Source: Glycine soja (lineage: Eukaryota > Streptophyta > Magnoliopsida > Fabales > Fabaceae). From it: a stretch of 64,000 nt of DNA. A model generated the notes under the pieces. It did not search any database. It was not told the DNA's origin and was given only the letters and a program-made list of their open reading frames with translations. The stretch spans positions 30,153,940 through 30,217,939 of the forward strand of contig NC_041018.1 of NCBI RefSeq assembly GCF_004193775.1. Reading direction: 5' to 3'. A program made the translations under genes and the position numbers. Below are positions 45,169 through 56,051 of the stretch, in pieces. How positions within the stretch are numbered: the first letter of the stretch is position 1; every line of letters begins with the position of its first letter.

Positions 45169-45205
45169 TGACGTTAAAGAAGCGCTTCCTGGGAGGAAAC
45201 CCAAT
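45156..45205 (+). promoter_or_regulatory. Conserved post-coding stem-loop, A2 copy
   Basis: GTCAAGCTAATGACGTTAAA, then GAAGCGCTTCC, then TGGG (45190-45193), AGGAAA and CCCA (45200-45203). It overlaps the last codons of pol. A1 and C2 carry it too. Confidence 0.62.
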
Positions 45206-45468
45206 TTTAATTTATGTTATCTTTCTTTTTCATGCATTATATCATGTGGAACTTGCTTTATAATCTGTACACTGGAGTATATCAGATTATCCTTGAATGT
45301 TAGATATAAGGGTTTCTATTTGTTGAAGAAAGGACTGAAAAATAACTTAGAAAACATTTTCTGAAAAATAGTCCTTTCGCTAAGCGCAAGCCTCGCGCTA
45401 AGCGCATCTTTGTTAATGCGCTAAGCCGCGAGTCTCAAGCGCTTAGCGATCAACCCTTGCATCTGAGG
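45206..45468 (+). other. A2 post-pol region
   Basis: Non-coding. It matches 52400-52660 of A1, including CGCTAAGCGCA words. It is cut at TGAGG by the B' LTR. Confidence 0.7.
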
Positions 45469-46457
45469 TGATGTAAGCTCCATTGGAGCTTGTAGGCCTA
45501 GGATCTTCTTCATCAATGGATTCCTTTGCTTCTTGGAAGATGAATGACAGAGGAATGGAGAAGGAAGAGAGAGAGGAGACACCACTTCAAGGAGAAGATG
45601 AGTCTAGAAGAAGCTCACCACCATAGGAGGCCATGGATAAGAGCTTGGAGGAAGAAGGAGATGAATGAAGGGAGAGGGAGAGAAGAGCACGAAATTTTGT
45701 GCTCTAAGAGAGCTCTGAACTTTGAAGTTTAATTTTCAAATGATCAAAGTTCAAAAAAATACTCACACATGACCTCTATTTATAGCCTAAGTGTCACACA
45801 AAATTGGAGGGAAATTTGAATTTCAATTCAAATTTCACTTGAATTTGAAATTGAATTTGTGGAGCCAAACTTTGGAGCCAAAATTTCACTAATTATGATT
45901 AGTGAATTTTAGTTATGGTTCAGCCCACTAATCCAAGATCAATTCCAAGATTTTCCACTAAGTGTGCTTATGTGTCATGAGGCATGTAAAGCATGAAGGA
46001 CATGCACAAAGTGTGACTATATGATGTGGCAATGGGGTGTAGTAAGCAAATGCTCACCTCCCCCTCTAAAATTTAATTGGATTAGGCTTCTACCAATTCA
46101 ATTAAATTTATTTCCAACCACACACATCATATATTCACTTAGAGCATGTGAAATTACAAAACTACCTCTAATACAAAAACTAGTCTAGGTGCCCTAAAAT
46201 ACAAGGGCTAAAAAATCCTATATTTCTAGGGTACCCTACCTACAATATGGAGCCCTAAATACAAGGACCAAATATAATGACATCCTAGTCTAATATGTAC
46301 AACGATAATTGGACCCAACCTTGGCCCATGGGCTCAGAAATCTACCCTGAGGTTCATGAGAACCCTAGGGCCTTCTTCAGTAGCTCTAGCCCAATCTTCT
46401 TGGAGCCTCTTGCTCATGGCTCTAGTGACTGGTCCCTTCCTAATGAGGATTGCATCA
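45469..46457 (-). mobile_element. B' LTR inside A2, without target duplication
   Basis: A 989-bp LTR, TGATGCAATCC...GGAGCTTACATCA on the minus strand. The left flank (TGAGG) is A-type internal sequence and the right flank (CCTTG) lies well inside an A-type LTR. The flanks therefore belong to places several kilobases apart in a complete element. There is a minus-strand TATAAATAGAGG near 45780. Confidence 0.85.
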
Positions 46458-46999
46458 CCTTGATCACGTAGATGCATGTGTCCTTAAGATCATTTAACAG
46501 TGGAAACTGGTCTGATTCTTAGAAATTGATAGGACGAGGCTAATTTGTTGTATTTTCACGAGGAATCGGGGTACGGTAACCTAGTTGTTGTATATTTGTC
46601 TTAATGCGGTCATGGTTGAGTTTAGTCCAACAAGAGGAATTTGCGGACGATTCTTGATCAGGATTAGGCTAGACTATCATGAGGAATCGGGGTTTAGTAT
46701 TTCAGGAGACACCATAGAACGCATAAGCATTGTTAAATAGAGAATATCCTTTGAGCATCAAGCACCTACTAGGAAGACCAATGTGTCACCTTCTAGTCTT
46801 CACGCATCATTTCTCATGTGATTTTCCCTTTTTAATAGTTAGTTTACACATCTGTTCATATAAATACATCTCTTTTCACACTAGTCACCTGTTTACTGAA
46901 ATAGCTTTACCAAGTAACACAAGTTCCCCGAGAGTTGGATACTCAGTTCTTACCATTTTATACTAGTTGCATGATCGGTGCACTTGCCGGAAGCGAACA
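46458..46999 (+). mobile_element. A2 last LTR, 3' part
   Basis: The final ~540 bp of an A-type LTR, very close to 40590-41121. It ends AAGCGAACA before TATCT. Confidence 0.88.
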
Positions 47000-47004
47000 T
47001 ATCT

Positions 47005-47383
47005 CTGCAAAATCTGCTCCTCTTGCTGCCTCCAGAGCTCTTTTCCCGAAATAGGCACTATGGTGTGCTGTGGAATTTTGTGCCCTATCCTTCTCAAAGT
47101 CTGTTTTTTTAATTCTGCACAAGACAGGCTTTAAATAGGCTCTGAATTTGCGACGTTGCGCTTAGCGCCACCCTTGCGCTTAGCGCAAGTAAGTGGGTTT
47201 GGGCTTAGCGCCAGTTTTGCGCTGAGCCTGGCTGAAGACATCTACTGCACTTAGTGCACTAATCTTGCACTTAGCGCGTGGCCTTGATATTGATGCCCTG
47301 CCAGATTCTTCTGTCGCGCTAAGTGGGTTTGGGATTTGGAAAATGATTTCTATACAAAAGTTAGTCATATAAGACGACTAATA
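47005..47383 (-). mobile_element. F 5' LTR, outer part
   Basis: Continuation of 37984-38849 after A2, with GCTTAGCG words at 47155-47330. The far end reads TTAGTCGTC..GACTAAC on the minus strand, the same terminal inverted motif as the A-type LTR start (TTAGTCGGTGAATACGACTAA), with different arms. Confidence 0.75.
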
Positions 47384-48278
47384 GCTGGGCTCAAGCTCTC
47401 GAAAGTCAAAGAGTCAGAGGTGACTCCTTGGGCCTTGCACAAGGCAGTGATGAGGACAGCAAAACTGTTGTCCCTCTTCCACAATTCCTTTTTCCAAAAT
47501 TTGTAATTACTCTTTTTATGCGGAAGTGGTTTACCGGAAAGTGCACCAGGTCGCCAAGTAAATAATTAAAACGGAATGATCCGAGTATCGAACACGGGGA
47601 ACTTGTTCATTTAGCAAAGTTGTGTTCAATAATCAGGCATTTTGTAAACAGAAATTAATAAGTGTGAATTGAAGTAAAAATGTATTCTATCCTAATGAAA
47701 ACAATAAACGCGAGCAAGTAAGTGTGAAAAACAGATTATCTAAAGGCGTTGGGTCTTCCTACTGAACAAGTTGATGCAATTAAAGATGTTTCTCTAATTA
47801 AGGATGTTCCTATGTTCTATATCGAAGGCTCAAGTACTAAACCTCGATGTCTCTCAAGTTTAGACTAATTTAAACTAAACTTCGTTCTCAGATACCTCTT
47901 GTTGAACTCGGCTTAATTTAAACAACGTTATAATCACAGCATAATAAAAACTAAAACCCTGCACCCTATCCCTAGCAATGCAGTTATCTAGCCCTGATCT
48001 ATCAAGTTCTAAGGAAATGGTACATTTCCCAATGCTGAAGTTCCTAACAGCACACACCAATGGGTGATCAGACCACAAACATGCAACAATCAAGCACCGA
48101 TAGAAGCAAAGAACACATAAAATGCACTTAATTAGATATGAAAAAGGTTTGACATCAACTATTCAATAGAAATCCCCAACTGAGGGTTTTAGCCTTCCAT
48201 GGCAAGGAAGCTCCATTTACAATAAAGAAAGGGAATCAAGAGAAATTGCTTGCTTACACAAGAGGGGGGATGTCTCCT
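47384..48278 (-). mobile_element. Athila-type LTR G2, left part
   Basis: From about 47461 it aligns with G1 from 8810 (TTCCTTTTTCCAAAAT, GCGGAAGTGGTTTA). It stops at CTCCT (48274-48278), where A1 is inserted. 47384-47460 matches nothing else here. Confidence 0.75.
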
Positions 48279-49695
48279 TGTTAGTCGGTGAATACGACTA
48301 ACTTTTGTGTATAAAACTTGTGTAAATTGTATTAAACTCTTCGAATTTATGGTTATTTTGTAGTGTTATAAGTATTTTCTGTTAAGTATAGGTAATAAAT
48401 ACGTAGTACTTCCATTTTGTGTGTTTAATAATCATTTTCTCTCAATTTCAGGTTAATTAGGCAAGCTTTGAAAAGTGTTGTTTTTCACCTTCTCGCTAAG
48501 CCAATTTGTTGGCTTAGTGAGCGTCCGCTAAGCGCAACACTCATGGCCTAAGCGCAAGGAAGACTCTAGAAGAAGATGAGTTGTATAGGTTCGCTAAGTG
48601 CACCGCTTCATCTCACAAAGTGCACCGCTTCAGTTCATCCGCTAAGCGAGAAAGGCACATGCTAAGCCGAAATTCACTAATGTGCGCTAAGCGGTCCATA
48701 AGTGCGTTAAGCGCACGAGCACAAACAAGGCCACCTATTTAAGCCTGAAATCAGATTTTAGAGAGGGAGTTTGGACTGGGATTTAGAGCTTTGCATGTCT
48801 AGGGTTTCTAGAGAGAGAAAGGTCCAAGTTCCAGAGAGTTTTGACAGATTATGTTGTGTGAAGATCTGCAGAGACCAGAGCTTGAAGTAGGAGCCAGTTT
48901 AAGAGCTTGAGATGAGTTTGTGAGTGATTGTGAGATCCTAGAGGTGAAGGAGACATCCTCACCACTTGTATTTTTGAAATCTTTCATCCTGTTCTTCTCT
49001 TTGTTGTAAAGAAGGCTTCCTGGTATGGAAAGCTAAATCCTCTGTTGGATCTTCCCCGTAGGTAGCTGATGTAAATATATTTTTATCTATTTAATGATGT
49101 TTTGTTTGTTCTCTGTGCTATCTGCTTTTCACTCCAGTATGCCTTTACCTTGGTCACGTAGATGCATGCTTTGTTAGGGTCATTCAATAGTGGAAACTGG
49201 TCTGACTCTAAAGTCCTTGATAGTGCAGGGCTAAGTTGTTGTACTTTCACGACGAATCGGGATGCAATAAGTTAGTTGTGTATGTGTGTCTTAATGCGGT
49301 CTTGGTTGAGTTTAGTCTTACAAGAGGAATCTGCGGACGATACTTGATCAGGATTAGGCTAAACTATCATTAGGAATCGGGGTTTAGTATCTCAGGAGAC
49401 ACCATAAGAACACATGAGCATTGTTAGATAGAGAATATCTTTTCAGCATCAGGCACCTACTAGGAAGACCAACGTGTTTCTACTTATTTTTACACATCAT
49501 TTCTCTCGCGCGATTTTCTTTCTTTTTGCACAGATAGTTTATACACATGTTCATATTCACACTTATCTTTACTTACCAGACACTTATTTGCTAAAATAGC
49601 TTACCAAATAACACAAGTTCCCCGAGTGTTCGATACTCGATTCTTACCGTTTTATACTACTTGTGCGATGTGGTGCACTTGCCGGAAGCCGAACA
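48279..49695 (+). mobile_element. A1 5' LTR
   Basis: 1417 bp, TGTTAGTCGG to GCCGAACA. GCTAAGCG words cluster at 48493-48720, and a CTATTTAAGCC box lies at about 48737. By eye it is close to the 3' LTR with scattered substitutions. Confidence 0.93.
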
Positions 49696-49701
49696 AGATT
49701 T

Positions 49702-49719
49702 TTGCTTCATTGTCGGGGA
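49702..49719 (+). promoter_or_regulatory. A1 primer-binding site (degraded)
   Basis: TTGCTTCATTGTCGGGGA aligns to the Asp-tRNA site TGGCGCCGTTGCCGGGGA with five or so changes. It would prime poorly now. Confidence 0.7.
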
Positions 49720-49865
49720 ACTTCTTTTTATTTAGGAAGTTAGTTCGTCTTTAGGTGCCTATTCTTTATTTGTTATTCTTTGATTGGTTTTGTGAATATT
49801 TGTTCTTAATTCATATTTGTCTTTTCTTATTAAACTGGATAATCGTTGTTCTGTTAGTATTGTAT

Positions 49866-51458
49866 ATGCATAGATCTCCCACAGGAAATTTAGTTCCTCT
49901 AGACTTAGAAATTGAGGCTACATTGCGAAGGAACAAAGCCGAGAGGAGAAGGAAAATTCTGCAAGACAGAACAGTTGCATCCATTCTTGAGGAAGAGACT
50001 CATTTCTCTGACTTATTATCACCTGATTCACCATCATCAAGGGAATTTGCCACTCAATTACCTGAAGTCATTACCATGGCAGAAGAGCATAACCAGAGGA
50101 TTACCCTTGAGGATTACTCAAGTAGTTCAGTACCACAATTTTTCACCCGCATTGCACGTCCTGAAGTGCAAGCTAACAACATCAACTACCCACATTCCTT
50201 AATTCATTTAATACAGGGGAACTTATTTCAAGGATTACCTAATGAAGACCTCTATGCACACTTGGCAACGTTCATTGAAATATGTAACACTGTTAAGATT
50301 TCCGGTGTACCAGACGAAGCCATTAGGCTCAGCCTTTTCTCATTCTCATTGGCAGGAGAAGCCACGAGGTGGCTCCACTCATTCAAAGGTAACAGTCTAA
50401 AAACCAGGGAAGAAGTTGTTGAAAAGTTCCTAAAGAAATACTTCCCAGAGTCCAAGACTGCGGAAGGGAAAGTTGCAATCTCTTCATTTCATCAGTTTCA
50501 TGATGAATCTCTGAGTGAAGCATTGGAGAGGTTCATAGGCTTATTGAGAAGAACTCCCACTCATGGGTTTTCCGAGCCAATCCAATTGAATATGTTTATA
50601 GATGGGCTGAGACCACAAACCAAGAAACTATTAGATGCTTCTGCAAGGGGAAAGATAAAACTAAAGACCCCGGAAGAAGCAACTGAGCTAATTGAGAACA
50701 TGTCAGCCAGTGATCATGCCATTCTACGAGACAGAACCCATCAACCCACGAAGAAAAGCTTGATAGAGCTATCATCACATGATGCTTTATTGGCACAGAA
50801 CAAGTTTCTTTCTAAGCAACTTGAGATTTTAACAAAAACACTTGGTAAGCTGCCAACTAAGTTATCTATGGGTCAACCTACACACTCTTCTATTTTGCAA
50901 GTTACAGGTTGTACCATCTGTGGTGAGGCTCATGAAACAGGCCAATGTATTCCCACTGAAGAAAACACTCAAGAAATTCATTATATGGGAAATCAACAGC
51001 GGCAAGGGTATACTTAACGAGGATTTTCAGGCTTCCGGCAGGGTCCCTATAATCAACAAGGACAGTGGAGGACACACCCTGGCAACCAGTTCAACAAAGA
51101 CCAGAGTGGGCCTTCAAACAGGCCAATCCAACAAGGACCTAACATATTCCAGAGGACTACAAAGATGGAGGAAACCTTGACTCAGTTTATGCAGGTAACA
51201 ATGTCAAATCATAAAAGCACTGAGTCAGCACTGAAGAACCTTGAGGTCCAAGTGGGACAACTAGCCAAGCAGATAGCTGGCAAGTCATCCAACAGTTTTG
51301 TGGCAAATACAGAGCAGAATCCCAAGGAGGAATGCAAAGTTGTGATGACAAGGAGTAAAAGGTTTGTGGAGGCTGAGGATAAGGATAGTGTTATGCATAA
51401 GAAGAAAACTGCTGACAAGAAAGGTACTGATTACAAGAGAAATGAGGTGAGAGGTTAA
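49866..51458 (+). pseudogene. gag: A1 gag
   Basis: Met at 49866 (MHRSPTGNLVPLDLEIEA) is preferred over the upstream Met at 49755, because the 37 codons between are hydrophobic leader translation and F gag begins at the matching point. Capsid motifs are LFQGLPNEDLYAHLATFIE and WLHSFKGNSLKTREEVVEKF. A CTICGEAHETGQC knuckle is near codon 360. A TAA at 51015-51017 interrupts an otherwise continuous frame that runs on through RTHPGNQFNKDQSGPSNRP and a helical KNLEVQVGQLAKQIAG segment to 51458. Confidence 0.9.
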
Positions 51459-51594
51459 AGTAATCAAGAAACTGAGGAACAAATAATGGTCAAGAATAAA
51501 GAATTGAAGGACCAAGAAAAAAAAGAGAAGTAGAAAATAAATAGAAAATGAAAAAAATAAAAAGAATGCAAAGAAAAGTAGAAGTGAAAAAGTT

Positions 51595-52329
51595 GTGTAT
51601 GAAGGTGTGGAAGTACCATATCCTGTGGTACCTTCCAAGAAGGAAAAAGATCGTCATCTGGCGAGATTTTTAGACATTTTCAGGAAACTGGAAATAACCA
51701 TGCCCTTCGAAGAAGCTTTGCAGCAAATGCCACTCTACTCTAAATTCTTGAAAGATATGCTAACAAGGAAGCATAAATATATTCATCAGGAAAACATCAT
51801 AGTGAAAGGAAACTGCAATGCTGTGATCTAAAAGATCCTTCCACCCAAGCATAAAGATCTTGGGAGTGTAACTATTCCTTGTTCAATTAGAGAAATCAAT
51901 GTGGGAAAAGCTCTTATTGACCTGGGAGCCAATATCAATTTGATGCCACTCTCCATGCGCAGAAGATTGGGAGAGTTGGAAATAATGCCCACTCGAATGA
52001 CTTTACAATTAGCTGACCGCTCTATTACCAGGCCATACGGAGTAATTGAAGATGTGCTGGTCAAAGTAAAACATTTTATCTTCTCGGCAGACTTTGTGGT
52101 AATGGATATCTCTGAAGATACTGACATCCCTGTAATATTGGGAAGGCCATTCATGTTGACCGCAAGCTGGATAGTTGATATGGGGAAGAGGAAGCTAGAG
52201 CTAGGTTTTGAAGATCATAAAATTGATTTTGATTTGTTTGTTGAAAACAAGCCTACTCTAGAACACAATGTCTGCTTACAGGTAATGGAAGGAGGTCAAG
52301 AGGTTCTGAAAGTAAGAACCAAAACATAA
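51595..52329 (+). pseudogene. pol: A1 protease
   Basis: Frame +1 relative to gag, with a shift between 51459 and 51594. It reads FRKLEITMPFEEALQQMP, a TAA at 51832 (CAA to TAA in the expected VIQKILPPK), then the active-site motif ALIDLGANINLMPLS. DIPVILGRPFMLTA, typical of retroviral-type proteases, follows, ending with KLELGFEDHKIDFDLF. About 20 codons later the sequence joins the post-pol stem-loop, so RT, RNase H and integrase are absent. Confidence 0.88.
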
Positions 52330-52350
52330 GATCACCCAATAAGGTAAAAG

Positions 52351-52400
52351 CGTCAAGCTAATGACATTAAAGAAGCGCTTCCTGGGAGGCAACCCAGTTT
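52351..52400 (+). promoter_or_regulatory. Conserved post-coding stem-loop, A1 copy
   Basis: CGTCAAGCTAATGACATTAA, then AGAAGCGCTTC, then CTGGG (52382-52386), AGGCAA and CCCAG (52393-52397). It marks the normal end of pol, so it shows where the internal deletion ends. Confidence 0.65.
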
Positions 52401-54150
52401 TAATTTCTATTATTTTTGTTTTTCATGCATATATCATTTGGAACTTTCTATATAATCTATACATAGGAGTATATCAGCCTATCTTTGAATGTTTAACATA
52501 AGGGTTTCAATTTCTTGAGAAAAGGACTGAAAAATAACTTAGAAAACATTTTTTCTGAAAAAAAAAAACAGTCATTTTGCTAAGCGCGAGCCTCGCGCTA
52601 AGCGCATCTTTGGTCATGCGCTAAGCCACGAGTCTCAAGCGCTTAGTGCCTAACCCTTGCATTTGAGGCTGATTTGGTCCACTAAGCTGGCCACGGATGA
52701 GCTAAGCCAACTTCAATTCAATCTGAATTTAGCTAAGCTTCAGCCTGACCGCTAAGCGACACCTTATCCTTGGCTAAGCGCGATTCAGTGTTGCTAAGCG
52801 CAATTCCTTATGGCCAGATCTGAGGTTCATGAAGTTAAGCGACTGTCATGGCAGCTAAGCTGAATTCCTTGTGGCAATGTGAGCACTAAGCGAGTCCTTA
52901 TCAGCTAAGCACATGCTCCTCTGTACTTAAGATGCATCCTTTTAGCTAAGCCAGCCAGAGTCTGGCTTAGCGAGAGTTACATCTTTTCAAATCTGCAAAC
53001 CTCGCTAAGCGGTCTTATCCTCGTGCTAAGCCAAGCTTGTGTGAAAAAAAAACGTGAATTTCAAAGTTTGGCTAAGCGTACGGTATCGCTAAGCGACGGG
53101 TCTTGAAAAACCAAACATCTCTCTCGCTTAGCGAGGCATTTCGCTAAGTGAGAACGTCAAAAATAGCTTGGTTAAGTGTAACATCAGTACATTGAAAAAT
53201 GCCCAAGGAAGAGGACAATTGTGGGATTTTGCACAAGCACTCTCTTTTCCTTCTTCCTCTCTCATCCAAAAATCTCCCAATCTTGCATATGCAGTTGTGC
53301 TTGCTGCATTGTTTCTAGCTTCAATGATACAAGTAAGTTCCATACGATCCTTTTCTCTGCTATTTTGCTCAACCTTAGGATAGATAACCTTTAAATCTAG
53401 CTTCAAGAATTGTAGGATTATAGTATGTTTAAAAGTAGTTAGAGTTTAGATTTTTGTATAGGTTGTCTAGTGTAAATTGTGTTGAGAATTCTGCATGTGT
53501 AATCTGCCTGATAGAGGTTCCAATTTTGGAAGAAAAAAAATGCATTGTGTTTTCTTTTTCTGGAAAACGTGATGAACTTGCTCAGCGAGCATACTGCGCT
53601 CAACGAGTTCATCAATATTTGTTACATTTATGCATTTTTCGGAAGAACTCGCTGAGCTCTTCTATTGTGCTAAGCGAGTCGACCTTTAGAGGATGAATAC
53701 GCATCCTCTTAACCAAGTACCTGTGGCTAAGCGAGGCTAATTCGCTAAGCCCAAGTAACTTAGTCAGAAATTTTGTTACTAGTCACGCGCTAAGTCGAGA
53801 TTCTCTGGGCCAAGCGAGACTCCTTGCGGCAGTTGCTGAGCTGAGCGATCCAATTCGCTAAGCTCCCATAACTTAGTAAAATTTTTGAAATTTTTACTCT
53901 ATTTAATGCTGCTAAGCGCAACTCATGGAAAGCTAAGCGCATATCTGTGTGGCTGGTTTTAGGCTTAGCGGGCTCTATAGGTCGCTAAGCGGGTATATCT
54001 TTCTCTTTTAAGATCCACTAAGCGAACCATGTTTCGCTAAGTGGTATATGTTGTTTTGTGCAGGTCCGCTAAGCAAATTTGATCTCGCTAAGCGGCCTTT
54101 ATGTTGCTTTCAACTTAACTCTTGTAATTGTCTACATTCTTTTCTTATAG
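52401..54150 (+). repeat. GCTAAGCG-rich non-coding region of A1
   Basis: Several dozen copies of CGCTAAGCG/CGCTTAGCG-like words are scattered in both orientations, mainly 52570-53160 and 53580-54100. Spacing is irregular, so this is not a tandem array. Text between them differs. A short frame at 53168-53383 has no recognised product. Confidence 0.75.
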
Positions 54151-54669
54151 ATGGCATCAAGAAAGAGAGCGAGAACTGAGGACATCCTTTCATCATCCAA
54201 CCCATTTCCTTCGACAGCAACCATGGAACCAGATGCCCAACAAGCACATTCTTTAATTCCTATGTTGCAAAGCTTATTCAGGGGGCAGTTGATGATCGTA
54301 TACAACCAGCAGGAGTTGGCTCACAACAGGCCAATCATATCTATGGAGAAGTTTCTGGAAAAAGTGGCATCGCCTGAAGCTTAACTCCCTCTGGAAAGAT
54401 CCCATAAAGTTGTTCCTCCCAGGCCTGTACTAGCTAGAACTGTTGTTCCTCCCCGACCAGTACTAGCTAGGACTGAGCCAACATCAGCTGAACCACAACC
54501 TCCTATAGTAGATCCACCTGCTGCTTCGGAACTTGAGACATTGTCTCCTCCAGCACCACCTCTGATAATCATCCCCGATGACTTAGCTGATGAAGTTGTT
54601 GCTCCTCCTAATTCACCATCTTGCAACATAGACGATGGTTCTGACTTTTCTGACTGGATGGACAGCTGA
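54151..54669 (+). pseudogene. A1 third ORF, internally deleted
   Basis: A frame of 173 codons with one internal TAA (54382-54384). It starts MASRKRARTED, the typical basic start of the third ORF of Athila-type elements. Within 70 codons it reaches FLEKVASPEA and a Pro-rich tail with two VVPPRPVLART repeats, ending DGSDFSDWMDS. The usual central domain is missing. Function of this ORF class is unknown; some related elements have an env-like ORF here, but I see no signal peptide or membrane segment. Confidence 0.6.
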
Positions 54670-56051
54670 AGAAGTTGTGGCTCATACTGACAAGAATGTT
54701 GATATTCCTGATGATTTTGTGTTCTTTTGTTGTTTCCTTTTAGATTATTATTATTATTATGGTCATGGTTTCAGTATAGTAATTCCTTTTTGCTAGTTTT
54801 ATTTATGGGTAGTTAGTTTGTTCATCCTGAAGCATTTTGAACAGTTTGACTTGTTTTTTATGACATGGCAGTGTAACACTTTTATTTTTTGTGAAAAATG
54901 GTTGTATGCTTTTATTTTGAATTGAGTGCATGATTTTGATGGAATTTGTGTTTCTTTTCATGAGTTTGAGCAAGTGTGTATGTTGGACAAAGAAAGAACA
55001 AGAATGTGAACTTGCAATTAGAATTGTTAGTCAGTAGACAGATTGATTGAGAAGGAAAAGCTTGAACCAAAACCGGTGAGAGTGTGAACTTAAACTGTGA
55101 GTGAATGACTAGCTATGAGTAATAATCTTTGCATGAATCTCTGAATTTTGGAATGAAATGTATAAATGAGAACATGATGAAGGCCATGATTGTACATACA
55201 CAAGCCTTTTGACCAAAAAGCTTACCTTGAATTATAATTCTATTATTTGCACCCTTTGTGAGCTGAACGAGTTTATCAATAAATTGAACCCTGAACCTGA
55301 ATGATTATCTCCAGATACCTTGTTTAGATTCTAGGAGAGCATATAGTTCAAGGCAAATTTACCCCCAAATTAAAGGGAGTGGAACTAATTGGGATGCATA
55401 GAAAGAGATAAAACATCAGCACACACAACAGACAAGTTATCTGTTAAAAAAGAAAAAGAAGAATAAAGAAGAAAAGTGTGCTAATGTAACAAGGTCAAAA
55501 GCAAATGAAAGTGAAAAGCTAGTAAGCAAGCAAATTGTATTAAAAAGACCATTGGGATAAGTCTAGAATGTGTGCTCTCTTAGAATCTAAACCTTTGAAT
55601 CCTAGAAAAACTAATGAATTTTGGTAGCCAAGCCTCACTACAAGCCTGAGAAAGTCCTTCTGATTTTGTTTATACATTTCTGTCTTTATGGCATGAGATG
55701 AAATTCAAAGATTGGACCTCTTGGTAGTTGTTATTAATGAATAGCTTAAACACTTGTGCTTAAGTGAAACAGTAGCCGTGAGACTATGGTTTAAGCTACT
55801 TTCCTTAATATTTGTCTTATGATTAGCTCCATCTAATTGTTCAAGTCACACTTTATTCTTCTCTTTGGATAACTGCATACCTTGTGAAAGACAAGTGATG
55901 AGGGCATTTTACTCCATTCTCTTATCATGCAATTAGTAAATTTTGTAGCATACAGTTTTGTACATAGTCACTGCATGTTGTTGTCACTTGAGGACAAGTG
56001 AACTGTTCTCTTTTTGCTTGAGGACAAGCAAAACTGTAAATTTGGGGGAGT
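54670..56051 (+). other. A1 3' untranslated region with polypurine tract
   Basis: Non-coding, AT-rich. 55430-56050 matches 39076-39720 in A2. The polypurine tract AATTTGGGGGAGT at about 56039-56051 adjoins the LTR. Confidence 0.8.

Larger units (their letters stand above)
38850..46999 (+). mobile_element. Athila-like element A2 (LTR-internal-LTR-internal-LTR derivative)
   Basis: Outer ends TGTTAGTCGG and AAGCGAACA are flanked by TATCT (38845-38849 and 47000-47004). Inside are a 5' LTR fragment, a 3' internal piece, a complete LTR, primer site, pol, a B' LTR and the last ~540 bp of a third LTR. One target duplication around three LTR segments implies a tandem double element that later lost most of its first internal domain. 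Confidence 0.85.

Noticed and set aside
49755..49865. Upstream in-frame Met giving gag a hydrophobic N-terminal extension, like a signal peptide
   Set aside because: It lies in the leader just after the primer site. The related F gag starts at the position matching 49866, and gag proteins do not need a signal peptide.
54151..54669. Env-like gene in A1
   Set aside because: It is in the position of a third ORF, but it has no signal peptide, transmembrane segment or central domain, so I annotate it only as a deleted third ORF.
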